Assembly: GCA_964410125.1 (NCBI GenBank)
Contig: CAYPGQ010000006.1
Location: 32,166-96,165, forward strand
DNA from: G020348385 sp964410125
GTDB lineage: Bacteria > Acidobacteriota > Aminicenantia > Aminicenantales > Aminicenantaceae
DNA: 64,000 nt
Direction: 5' to 3'
Position numbers and translations under genes: made by a program
Part shown: piece after piece, positions 27,132 to 34,726 of the stretch
Position numbering within the stretch: position 1 is the first letter of the stretch
Layout of the letters: every line of letters begins with the position of its first letter
Notes under the pieces: generated by a model
Told to the model about the DNA's origin: nothing
The model's database searches: none
Seen by the model: the letters and a program-made list of their open reading frames with translations, nothing else

Positions 27132-27146
27132 TATAAATAGGTTGAG
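27132..27146 (+). repeat. Copy 2 of the GGTTGAG motif
   Basis: TATAAATAGGTTGAG is identical over 15 bases to the reverse complement of 35604-35618. It lies about 115 bases upstream of the ParB-like gene. Confidence 0.45.
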
Positions 27147-27244
27147 CCAGTATCGTTTGCCGTTTTATGCTACGCTCTATACCAGCTAAGTATGGCATGT
27201 GCTAGTATAAGAAGTGGTTGTGAGGTGTGTGATAGGCTTTTGAA

Positions 27245-27463
27245 CTATATTTTTCTCTCTATCCAGAGACAATGATTACAAGAGTTAAATCCATTCTTTT
27301 TGGCTTCGTCTAGGTCAGTGAACATTCTTATAAAATCGGGGTTGATATTATCAATTCCACAATTAGGTTTTTCTTGTAATAGGTCGTGAACAAGATTAGT
27401 GCTCGTGTCGGCACAATATTGCCTTCCATAAAAAGGTTTTCCTGGTCGGATTCTACGTACCAT
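27245..27463 (-). CDS. Small Cys-rich protein, Ada zinc-domain-like
   Basis: About 72 residues from the ATG at 27463, which has GGGAGG eight bases upstream. The pattern YCADTSTNLVHDL followed by FTDLDEAKKNGFNSCNHC resembles the metal-binding fold of Ada-type domains (Cys, Cys ... F-x-s-x-x-eA-x-x-x-GF-x-x-C-x-x-C). Function unknown. The Ada comparison rests on motif spacing only. Confidence 0.6.
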   Translation of the reverse strand: MVRRIRPGKPFYGRQYCADTSTNLVHDLLQEKPNCGIDNINPDFIRMFTDLDEAKKNGFNSCNHCLWIERKI

Positions 27464-27501
27464 TTTCATCACCTCCCGTCTTTTGCCGAAAAAAAAGTTT
27501 T

Positions 27502-27954
27502 TTAACGCCCCATTGAATAAGCAGTAGGTCTCTCAAATAATATATTCGCACCCGCAAAAACAAGAAGAAAGAAAATTCCTAAGAAAAAGAAAACACCACA
27601 CCACTTTATTTGATTTTTTAATTTCGTTTTGAGGGATTCAATCTCTTTACCTGTTGGTCTTCCCTCGATTGGAAAATTCCACCCCCACATTTTTTCCATA
27701 GAAGTGATGTAACTTTTCATCACTAGCAACGAAAAAAACAACGAGACTGAAAAGCATACTAACGACACCAAAATAACTTCTTTCCAAACTGGATTCTCAA
27801 AGGCACGTTCCATAAAAGCCACCACAAGGATAAACGCACCTGTGTTGAGAGTTGTCATATTTTTGAAGTAGTCGTATTGATGTTTAAGAGACTCAAGTTG
27901 GACTTTGATAAATTCTATTGTGCGTTTTTCTTCAGTTGATAATTCTGTGCTCAT
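27502..27954 (-). CDS. Small membrane protein of unknown function
   Basis: A 150-residue protein. After an N-terminal polar helix come hydrophobic spans at about 39-55, 64-85 and 118-140. It overlaps the upstream 76-residue gene by 4 bp (ATGA), so they form a pair. No family is recognised. Confidence 0.65.
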   Translation of the reverse strand: MSTELSTEEKRTIEFIKVQLESLKHQYDYFKNMTTLNTGAFILVVAFMERAFENPVWKEVILVSLVCFSVSLFFSLLVMKSYITSMEKMWGWNFPIEGRPTGKEIESLKTKLKNQIKWCGVFFFLGIFFLLVFAGANILFERPTAYSMGR

Positions 27955-28181
27955 CGAGTCCTTCCTTCCTGTGGTTTAGGCAGTTCGGTGACCTTCACAG
28001 CTATCGGTAGAGTTCCCTCAAAAGCATCGAAATTGACATCAAGTATTTTCACACTCATACCCACACTCTGTTGTTCTGATGCCAGTAAGCTGCTACTGCC
28101 GACTGCAAAATCCTTCACACAAAGCCATATCAAACACAATGCGATAATGGTTAAAATGATTTTGGTGTACCTGTCGTTCAT
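27951..28181 (-). CDS. Small single-span membrane or secreted protein
   Basis: 76 residues with a hydrophobic N-terminal segment (IILTIIALCLIWLCV, about 8-22) and a polar C-terminal part. AGGAGG lies six bases before the ATG. Short proteins starting NDRYTKIILTIIALCLIW recur in diverse bacteria, but their role is unknown to me. Coupled to the membrane-protein gene downstream. Confidence 0.65.
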   Translation of the reverse strand: MNDRYTKIILTIIALCLIWLCVKDFAVGSSSLLASEQQSVGMSVKILDVNFDAFEGTLPIAVKVTELPKPQEGRTR

Positions 28182-28237
28182 ACTGACCTCCTTTTTTTAT
28201 TTTTATTAGATTCCCTTGAATATTTTTATCTAAAATA

Positions 28238-28537
28238 TTAGTCACGACCAACAACTTTTGCTATACCAAACAAAATCATGATAACAATCCACAAACCATA
28301 AACAACTGTAATCGGAAACCAATTGCCCCAAACTGCTAGAGCATAAATTGGAGCTACTGCAAGAACCACAGGAAAGATTATCAAACTAAGAAATGCTGCC
28401 ACTGGCCCTAACACTTCGTTGACGATTCGGATGGATATTACTAAGGTAAACAATCCCCCAACCATCATGATTATCATGGCTAATCCATAGATTGCATTTT
28501 CAAAAAGACCTCTAATCTTATCTATAAGTTTTCCCAT
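28238..28537 (-). CDS. Small membrane protein of unknown function
   Basis: About 99 residues from an ATG with AGGAGGT just upstream. It has three hydrophobic segments covering most of the chain after a short amphipathic N-terminus (GKLIDKIRGLFENAIYGL). Third in a run of small membrane proteins in the element. Confidence 0.6.
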   Translation of the reverse strand: MGKLIDKIRGLFENAIYGLAMIIMMVGGLFTLVISIRIVNEVLGPVAAFLSLIIFPVVLAVAPIYALAVWGNWFPITVVYGLWIVIMILFGIAKVVGRD

Positions 28538-28605
28538 GAAGACCTCCTTTCGCTTTGCTGGCAATATTTTAGTAATTGAGGATGAGGGTTGTCAACCTGT
28601 GTGGA

Positions 28606-29139
28606 TTACATAAACTGCGGGAATATCTTTTCATTCATAGTTCTATCCAATCGCTGGTCTTGTAGTTGCTCAAAGTAAACCTGAGCGCTTGCGATATTTT
28701 TATGCCTGAGCCAGTTTTGGATGAAGATTGCGCTGGAGCCTTCTTTTGCCATTGCCATGGCGCATGAATGGCGTAACGAGTGAATACTATAAGCGTTCGG
28801 GATTCCGGCATTCTTGGCGTGCGTCTTAAACCGGTATTGCATCGCAGTCGTGGTTACTGGAAATAACCGTTTCTTAATTTTGTTCACCTTTACGTATTTT
28901 GCAATTTGCTGATAGAGAGCATCGTCTAAATCGTAGCTCCTCGTTCTACCATTCTTAACGCCGGTTATAATTATTTGCCTACTTTCGAAATTGATGTGCT
29001 TTACTGAAATGTTGCAAAGCTCCTGCACCCTCAGCGCATATCGGAAACACAGTTTAAACGCTATAATATCTCGCTTGTTTTTACTGCGGACGATGGCTTT
29101 GTCTAAATCCTTGATTTGTTGTTGTGTGAGGTATTTCAT
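28606..29139 (-). CDS. Compact tyrosine recombinase (catalytic domain only)
   Basis: 177 residues, starting directly in the catalytic domain with no SAM-like core-binding domain. The catalytic set is present: Arg in FRYALRVQEL, Lys in GVKNGRTRS, HSLRHS (His-x-x-Arg), a His in WLRHKNIASA and the nucleophile Tyr in AQVYFEQL. AAGGAG precedes the ATG at 8 bases. A second recombinase in an element with a serine integrase may resolve dimers or invert a segment. Confidence 0.9.
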   Translation of the reverse strand: MKYLTQQQIKDLDKAIVRSKNKRDIIAFKLCFRYALRVQELCNISVKHINFESRQIIITGVKNGRTRSYDLDDALYQQIAKYVKVNKIKKRLFPVTTTAMQYRFKTHAKNAGIPNAYSIHSLRHSCAMAMAKEGSSAIFIQNWLRHKNIASAQVYFEQLQDQRLDRTMNEKIFPQFM

Positions 29140-29339
29140 TTTAGAGTCTCCTTTAAATTGATTTGTTTATGGCTAGTCGTATACCGATATCTGTGTGTAG
29201 GGCGTTGTTCGGTATTGTGTACATATTTGTATGATCTCGCGCTATTTTGCTCCTGAGCTATATATTTGCATCGGTGTGTTGTGGAAAAGGTTTTTGTTCG
29301 AACGTGCCGCATCTTCTTCCCCGAAAACAACTTAGCCAT
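29136..29339 (-). CDS. Possible small basic protein
   Basis: A 67-residue, very basic, His/Tyr/Thr-rich frame overlapping the tyrosine recombinase start by 4 bp. No convincing ribosome-binding site is visible and the composition is odd. It may be real by its coupling to the next gene, or chance. Confidence 0.3.
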   Translation of the reverse strand: MAKLFSGKKMRHVRTKTFSTTHRCKYIAQEQNSARSYKYVHNTEQRPTHRYRYTTSHKQINLKETLK

Positions 29340-29910
29340 GATTTATATTATGATACTTCTACAGAAACGCCAAGGAAAATCTTTTCAGGATTCTATTATT
29401 CTATGAACGGATTCTAATCCGCTATATCATAGCCGACCTGAAATAGTGCTTCATATTACCCCTCAATTCCAGCCCCATCTGCCAGATATAACACCGGCTT
29501 TTCGTTAGTGAAAGAGCCTCCTCCTGGCTCTGCTTGATATAACCCTCCATGTATTAGGGTGGAGCCCCATACAATCTACCCTTATACAGTCGTAGAGGGA
29601 GCCAGACTAATACCTCTTCCCAGATATAGAACTGTTATTGATTGTCCCAGATATGGGCAAATTGATTCGGTGTGCTTACTCTTCTTTACAGACTCAACCG
29701 ATTCTTTACGATAGTAGACCGATTATGAAGGTTACGCCACCCCATATAACGTCGAGCTTTCTCTTTTTTCTTTTCTCTCATTCTATCTCTCATCATAGCC
29801 ACTGAAGAGCTACTCTTTTACTGGCTATTTACAAGATTCCAAATGGATCCTACTTATTCTATATTGAATATTAAATGAATATAAATCTTATACATAATAT
29901 GACTACCCCT
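29340..29910. other. 570-bp gap without a convincing gene
   Basis: On the minus strand the region is purine-rich. It holds three copies of a CCAGATAT-type word (29482-29490, 29619-29627, 29646-29654), the last two 27 bp apart. Short hairpins (GAGCC/GGCTC about 29512-29528) are present. A 36-codon basic frame starting MMRDRM (about 29802 down to 29692) lacks a ribosome-binding site. A control region, origin or small RNA is possible. Confidence 0.4.
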
Positions 29911-30432
29911 TTAATAGGGAGCCCTCTCCTCTATATCCCCTTTCCAGGTTCTTGGTCCAATTCTCTTTCCTTCCTCAATTCTCTTTTCCCTTATCCTTCT
30001 TACCCTCACCTGAAACCTCTTATCGGTCGTTCTTTCTTTAATGAATTTCTCTAAACTCTTTGCCTCAAATCGAACGCCAAAACCGACTTTCAAATAAGGC
30101 AGCTCTCCCTTATATATCCACTTATAAAAAAAGCTGTCACTTAAATCATATCTCCGCATTGCCACTGGGATATTAATCAGGGATTCTATCACCGGACCTT
30201 TCTCCAGCTCTATCTCCCTATACACTGCGATCATGCATTCCTCTTTAAGCCATTTATTTACTTCTCCGATTCTCCACATCCATTGCTTATACTGGGGACT
30301 TGAAAACTCATCCGGTTTTGGCAGGTATTTATCTCGATGCCATCTATTCAAAGTCTCTCTTGTGATCCTAAAATATAGACTCAGTTCTCGCATGCTGAGA
30401 AGGTGTCCGCTTAACAGAGCTACTCTAATCAT
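29911..30432 (-). CDS. Double helix-turn-helix (AlpA/MerR-like) DNA-binding protein
   Basis: About 173 residues with two excisionase/AlpA-like HTH units. One is near the N-terminus (LSMRELSLYFRITRETLNRW then HRDKYLPKP). A second (AMRRYDLSDSFFYKWIYKGE then LPYLKVGFGVRFEAKSLEKF) carries the typical HTH_17 pattern. The basic C-terminus is rich in Arg. The ATG at 30432 has GAGGAAG just before it. It may act as excisionase or regulator of the element. Confidence 0.75.
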   Translation of the reverse strand: MIRVALLSGHLLSMRELSLYFRITRETLNRWHRDKYLPKPDEFSSPQYKQWMWRIGEVNKWLKEECMIAVYREIELEKGPVIESLINIPVAMRRYDLSDSFFYKWIYKGELPYLKVGFGVRFEAKSLEKFIKERTTDKRFQVRVRRIREKRIEEGKRIGPRTWKGDIEERAPY

Positions 30433-30663
30433 CTTCCTCTTCTTTATCTCTGTGAAAATAATCAGGGGGCGCAATTTGCGGATATGGCTTGTTTTGCCAG
30501 ATCGTGCCGCCTTTTACTATTCTGTTTAGTTCGGTAAGCCTATCTTCAACACAAAGGATGCAGTCGCCGAGCAAATAGTGTCGATGCTCTAGGTCTTCGT
30601 TCTTATCAAATAAAGCCACCAATTCTGCCTTTATTTTTCTAACACTTTTATTACTTCTTTCAT
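30425..30663 (-). pseudogene. Small protein gene with a one-base frameshift in an A-run
   Basis: An ATG at 30663 with a well-placed AAGGAG (8-base spacing) reads MKEVIKVLEK and hits TAA. One base earlier in frame the sequence continues KAELVALFDKNEDLEHRHYL to a stop at 30425. Adding a single A to the A5 run at 30635-30639 restores one frame of about 79 codons, MKEVIKVLEKIKAELVALF. The downstream part alone would start at TTG 30622. This may be a recent indel, a sequencing error or a -1 slip on the A-run. It overlaps the HTH gene by 8 bp. Confidence 0.6.
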
Positions 30664-30804
30664 TCTTAAAACTCCTTCATTTTCTCTCTTCATAGTTTTG
30701 GATGAGGGGGCTACGCTTGCAGCCCCCTCGATTGCTTGGAAACTTAGCACGTAACGCCTCTTGGTAAAACGTTACATTATCTGTAACAAAGACCCATTAT
30801 CTTA

Positions 30805-30996
30805 TTATGTTTCTGTTACTTCGCCAACGATTTGTGCGTTGTAGACGCCCTGTTGAGCCGGAACGACATCCCCGACAGCTCTTTTTATCTTAGCGCGAAA
30901 AATCGTCACATTCGCTTCCGAATCAACGATGGTTTCCTCGTCCAGTTTGGTGTATTTCACAGTTAACGAATACGTCTTTGTAAAATCTGTAGCCAT
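30805..30996 (-). CDS. Small protein of unknown function
   Basis: 63 residues with an alternating beta-like pattern (KTYSLTVKYTKLDEETIVDS). GAGGAGA precedes the ATG. The regular gene spacing and SD suggest it is expressed; no family is recognised. Confidence 0.6.
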   Translation of the reverse strand: MATDFTKTYSLTVKYTKLDEETIVDSEANVTIFRAKIKRAVGDVVPAQQGVYNAQIVGEVTET

Positions 30997-31054
30997 TTTA
31001 TTCTCCTCTAATCTCGTTTATGAGCCCCGTACTCGCAACGCTCATAACTATAAA

Positions 31055-31300
31055 TTAATCTTGGTTATGCGCTTCGGCAACACGAAGAGTTCTGCCACCC
31101 ACCTCTTTGCCATTTAATCCTGCGATGGCAGCGTTGGCTTCGGCATCATTTGGCATACTGCAAAACCCGTAACCTCTCGGTTTCCCAGTTTCTCGCCAAG
31201 TGCAAACTATAAGGCTTGCGACTTCCCCGTATTCCTGGAAAAGTGCCTTTAATTCCGCGTCGGTTGTTTCATAGTTTAGATTTCCTATATAGATTTTCAT
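31055..31300 (-). CDS. RRM-domain RNA-binding protein
   Basis: 81 residues forming one complete RNA-recognition motif: RNP2 (IYIGNL, residues 3-8), RNP1 (KPRGYGFCSM, about 40-49) and the C-terminal RTLRVAEA strand. Proteins of this type bind single-stranded RNA. In bacteria they are usually cold-shock-like chromosomal genes, so carriage on an integrative element is unusual. It overlaps the upstream gene by 4 bp. Confidence 0.93.
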   Translation of the reverse strand: MKIYIGNLNYETTDAELKALFQEYGEVASLIVCTWRETGKPRGYGFCSMPNDAEANAAIAGLNGKEVGGRTLRVAEAHNQD

Positions 31301-31476
31301 TTTCTTGTTTTTCTCCTAGTTCGTTTTTCTTTCACGCTTATCGTCCTGGCGCTTGCCATACCCTTTGAAACGTTCAGAACAAGCGATTCTTTTACTTGTT
31401 TTTCTAATTCCTGAAAATGCACATTGCTAGCTGTATTTTGATTGAATCTTATCTCGACCTCAAAAATTTTATTCAT
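31297..31476 (-). CDS. Small basic protein of unknown function
   Basis: 59 residues from the ATG at 31476 (AGGAG upstream). The N-terminal half is beta-like (NKIFEVEIRFNQNTASNV) and the C-terminus is strongly basic (KEKRTRRKTRK), compatible with nucleic-acid binding. Coupled to the RRM gene. Confidence 0.6.
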   Translation of the reverse strand: MNKIFEVEIRFNQNTASNVHFQELEKQVKESLVLNVSKGMASARTISVKEKRTRRKTRK

Positions 31477-31492
31477 TTTACTCCTGTTATAA

Positions 31493-31837
31493 TTATGCTC
31501 GATTTGGGTTTTTATTCTGAGACGCATAGCCGTCTTGGACATTCTCGATTAGCAAATTTTCCTCTGGATATCCCGGAAGAATAATTTGGCTTATTTTTGC
31601 CTTTGCTTTTCTTAGCATAAGGTCCACATCCACAATTTCACTATGCCTTTCTGCTTTCGTAAGCTGAACTAGGGCATAGAGCTTTTGCGGGTGGGCAATT
31701 TCTACTCGGGAAACCCATAGTTTAGTACCCCTCTCAGACACCATTTTTATTTTCTCAAGATGCTCCACTAAAGACGGCATCGTTTTTTGGATTCCCGTGC
31801 GGAGCCAAATTGTTAACCAGCTTTCCCAAGATGTCAT
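31493..31837 (-). CDS. Element protein, paralogue of the adjacent gene (function unknown)
   Basis: 114 residues. WESWLTIWLRTGIQKTMPSL and SERGTKLWVSR align with WEEWNTLELSTGLQKSMPDL and SNSGTKCWISE in the next gene upstream, so the two arose by tandem duplication. AAGGAG precedes the ATG. The C-terminal halves differ. Confidence 0.7.
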   Translation of the reverse strand: MTSWESWLTIWLRTGIQKTMPSLVEHLEKIKMVSERGTKLWVSRVEIAHPQKLYALVQLTKAERHSEIVDVDLMLRKAKAKISQIILPGYPEENLLIENVQDGYASQNKNPNRA

Positions 31838-31863
31838 TTTTTATTCTCCTTTGTTTATAGTTT

Positions 31864-32211
31864 TTATAAATGAATGTGTCCGTCATATATGCGTTTTACG
31901 ATCGGTTTACCCTCGTGTCTCAACTCCCCAAACATCCCTCTTAATTTTCGATGGGTCCTTTCGATTAGACCACCGCCAAAACGGTCTTTATTATTTGCCA
32001 ATTTCCATTTCACGTGAACTTGAATCCCAACTCCTGTTGCTTCCGAAATCCAACACTTTGTTCCGCTATTGGATTCAAATCGGATAGCGCGAATTTGGTC
32101 AAGCAAATCGGGCATACTTTTCTGGAGCCCCGTTGAAAGCTCAAGTGTATTCCACTCCTCCCAGGAATGATGGGTCCCGTATTGGTCAGCATTCTCTTTT
32201 GTCAGTAACAT
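31864..32211 (-). CDS. Element protein, paralogue of the adjacent gene (function unknown)
   Basis: 115 residues with a clear AAGGAG ribosome-binding site. The conserved half (residues about 17-60) matches the downstream paralogue. The C-terminal half is basic (RTHRKLRGMFGELRHEGKP). No known family is recognised. Confidence 0.7.
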   Translation of the reverse strand: MLLTKENADQYGTHHSWEEWNTLELSTGLQKSMPDLLDQIRAIRFESNSGTKCWISEATGVGIQVHVKWKLANNKDRFGGGLIERTHRKLRGMFGELRHEGKPIVKRIYDGHIHL

Positions 32212-32233
32212 TTTTTATCTCCTTAATAACTAT

Positions 32234-32926
32234 TTATTCAATAATTCTTTTTCCCCCAGCGATTCTACGCTCCTCAAAAGTGAGTCCATCCTTGACCGCT
32301 TCTATAGTTTTCTTTTCTTTTTCCAGTTTGTAATAGCCCGCAGCCCGTTGCTCCTGGAGCAGTAACACATTCACTTTCGGGTCCTGTTTTTTCTGATCAT
32401 TATTTCCAGATTCTAAAGCTGAATTCAACGACTCAAGCATCGCTGGACCGATATGCATTCCTGAACTTGGCGTATGTACGATATCAGCTGATTTCATATC
32501 ATAGTTATCCTCGACTATGCCACCAGCATTTACTTTTCCAATTCCAACTGTTGATGCACCGCACTTTACCCCTGATTTAATCAGCGTCAATAAATCAGCA
32601 CCTTTTTGGGTATTTAGGATTCTTGCCTTAGCTTGAGCTAATCCATCTTTAAAGAAAAATTCCGTAAATACGTGGCTGACTTTATCTAACGCAATTATGC
32701 CATCCGGGTTATGCCGAAGCATGCCCGGCACCGGTCCGAGTTTTAATTTTATATTCATTTTACCCATCTCCCTTTTCAAAAGAGCAGTCGGGTAAGTTCT
32801 TTTGTTGTTATTTTCCACCCCGCCTTTAGCGAGCGGAACCGTTAAGTTTGCCAAAAATAGTTTTTTATCCTTCGCTTCACTTAATTCGATTTTTGATTCA
32901 AAAATATCAGTTATTTTAGTTGTCAT
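32234..32926 (-). CDS. Prohead-protease-like protein (serine protease of the herpes/phage assembly type)
   Basis: 230 residues. ENNNKRTYPTALLKREM matches the N-x-x-x-R-x-Y-P start of phage prohead proteases. A His (His72, PGMLRHNPDG), KVSHVFTEFFFKDG, then ILNTQKGADLL and LIKSGVKCGASTVGIG (Ser125) follow. These correspond to the catalytic His and Ser positions of the fold, with DIVHTPSSG afterwards. The C-terminal 60 residues are Lys/Glu-rich, like a scaffold domain. The family normally cleaves scaffold and capsid precursors during phage head maturation, but no capsid, portal or terminase gene is seen in this element. Confidence 0.78.
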   Translation of the reverse strand: MTTKITDIFESKIELSEAKDKKLFLANLTVPLAKGGVENNNKRTYPTALLKREMGKMNIKLKLGPVPGMLRHNPDGIIALDKVSHVFTEFFFKDGLAQAKARILNTQKGADLLTLIKSGVKCGASTVGIGKVNAGGIVEDNYDMKSADIVHTPSSGMHIGPAMLESLNSALESGNNDQKKQDPKVNVLLLQEQRAAGYYKLEKEKKTIEAVKDGLTFEERRIAGGKRIIE

Positions 32927-33075
32927 AGTTATCTCCTATTGTGAAAAGAGACGGGACCGGAAGGAGGTTGCCAAACGGCCCCGCCCATGAGATTGAAAAT
33001 AGACAAGAGATGGGGAATGTTGGAAGGGATTCCATCCCCACCAAATGGAAAAATTAAAGACCTTTAAAAACATTG

Positions 33076-33465
33076 TTATTTCTCTCCAAATTTTAAACCG
33101 CGTATAAACCCATGAAGAAACGCTTCATTATCGGTCGTCCAATTTGCTTCCTCGTCAACGCTTGGAACTATAACCTCCGCGACTTCTAAAGCCAACGTTT
33201 GGAATTCCTCATCGGTGCAAGCGTCCATCGCCTCCAGCGCTAGCCGTAACGTTTTTTCCTCCCGGATGGCGGTTTGGTGTAAACGCCATAATCCAAGCGC
33301 TTCTTTTAACAGCTCGCCCACGTCCGTATTCTGTGGCAATTGCTCAAATGCCTTTTCTCGCTCTTCAAACTCTTCAAACGCCTTGCCGTAACGCTCGATA
33401 AGATCTTCGAGCACGATATGTAATTGGTCTTGATTCTTAATTAAACACTTTTCTTCATCTGCCAT
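33076..33465 (-). CDS. Acidic helical protein of unknown function
   Basis: 129 residues, mostly helical and acidic (YGKAFEEFEEREKAFEQLPQ). It lies between a 296-residue unknown protein and the protease gene on the same strand. No recognisable family; the head-assembly neighbourhood is only suggestive. Confidence 0.6.
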   Translation of the reverse strand: MADEEKCLIKNQDQLHIVLEDLIERYGKAFEEFEEREKAFEQLPQNTDVGELLKEALGLWRLHQTAIREEKTLRLALEAMDACTDEEFQTLALEVAEVIVPSVDEEANWTTDNEAFLHGFIRGLKFGEK

Positions 33466-33509
33466 TGGTTATTCCCTGATATATATAAGCCAGGATTTTT
33501 CGAAATCCA

Positions 33510-34400
33510 TTATTTTTCGCGATTTTCATGGAAAATATTTTTAATCTTTTTAATCAGCGTTTTTGTCTTTTCAGTGTTTCTCATAACTTCTAATTTATTC
33601 CGACTGGGCGCGGCATATCCTCTAATCCTTTGCGAATCAGGCACCACAATATAGTTTTTATAAAACATTCTCATTTCCCGTATCGCAATTTTGCTTTCTT
33701 CTTTGTCCATCTTGTATAGTTTAGCTGCCTCATTTTTCAGTGCTGTATTTGCCAGATCCTCCCTCGACTCAAACTCAAGCGAGATAAGATTTTGGAAATC
33801 TTTTACTGAAAAAATTATAGCTTTAAAGAAAAGCGTTGACGGGAAACTATAAGCTAGGAACCTAGCCATCAAAGGGTCGCTGGCAAATTTCTTTATCAAA
33901 TAAGCTTTGAGGTATCGCGGATCAGCAGAATGCGCTAATGCCTTTTCCAAAGCATCCTGTGAAACTATATCCAAAATGCCATCCTGATTTTTTGTATTCT
34001 GACGCTGAATTGTCCCAGCCTTATTCGAATCAGCTATTGCACCAAGACCATCCTCACCTTCTATAATTGGTAAATTTCCGATACTTGAAACTATATTTAA
34101 CCTCGTTTTAAATGTCCTGAGAAGCCAGTATGCTTTGATATCAAATTTCTTGTATAGTTTTTCGTTCTCCAAAGTTTGTAATGCTACTCGATTTTTCTTT
34201 ACCCATTTGCCCTGTGAGAATAGCTCGTCGAAAAGCATCTGCTCGGCATCCACATCCCTATATCGCAATACATACTCGACCTTTCGCCGAATATAGTTTT
34301 GGATTTCTTTTAGCTCTGTTTTGTTGATCTTTATTTTGCGCTGGTTTAAGATAACTTTGCGGATTGCTGAGATAATCAGTCTAGAGTTGTAGGACGGCAT
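33510..34400 (-). CDS. Protein of unknown function (296 residues)
   Basis: Basic overall, with helical segments and a variable linker near residues 120-150 (QRQNTKNQDGILDIV). The C-terminus is strongly basic. It is the largest unrecognised gene of the core block. It carries no membrane spans or signal peptide. No motif for terminase, primase or relaxase is seen. Confidence 0.65.
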   Translation of the reverse strand: MPSYNSRLIISAIRKVILNQRKIKINKTELKEIQNYIRRKVEYVLRYRDVDAEQMLFDELFSQGKWVKKNRVALQTLENEKLYKKFDIKAYWLLRTFKTRLNIVSSIGNLPIIEGEDGLGAIADSNKAGTIQRQNTKNQDGILDIVSQDALEKALAHSADPRYLKAYLIKKFASDPLMARFLAYSFPSTLFFKAIIFSVKDFQNLISLEFESREDLANTALKNEAAKLYKMDKEESKIAIREMRMFYKNYIVVPDSQRIRGYAAPSRNKLEVMRNTEKTKTLIKKIKNIFHENREK

Positions 34401-34726
34401 TGTTATTTCCTGGTTATTTACCTATTAGCGCGGTATAGGAAGCACTTTATCGGTTGCTCCATATATCCTTAACACTGAGACATTTATTTCCTTTTAAAAT
34501 TGAAGATTAAACCGTTGCCAGTTTACTGGTAATGGTTTTACACCAGCCGGTTTCCGGATGGTGATAGAGTATCGGCTAATCTCTTATTTTGGATAGCTAT
34601 CAAAAACACCGCTTCCTTCTCTTTAATTCTTATTAAAGAGTATTAATACTCTTCTTAATACTATATATATATTTACGTTTATTCTTATATGGTAAGGATA
34701 TATCTTACTCATGACTAAGATATATC
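34401..34726. other. AT-rich gap with a cluster of palindromes
   Basis: No gene. AAGAGTATTAATACTCTT (34636-34653) is a perfect 18-base palindrome. TAAGGATATATCTTA (34693-34707) and TAAGATATATCTTA (34716-34729) are a pair of near-identical palindromes 23 bases apart, the second overlapping the stop of the winged-helix gene. Operator, origin or terminator functions are possible. Confidence 0.5.

Noticed and set aside
29340..29910. CRISPR-like array
   Set aside because: The repeated CCAGATAT words are too short and irregularly spaced to be CRISPR repeats, and no cas gene is present in the window.
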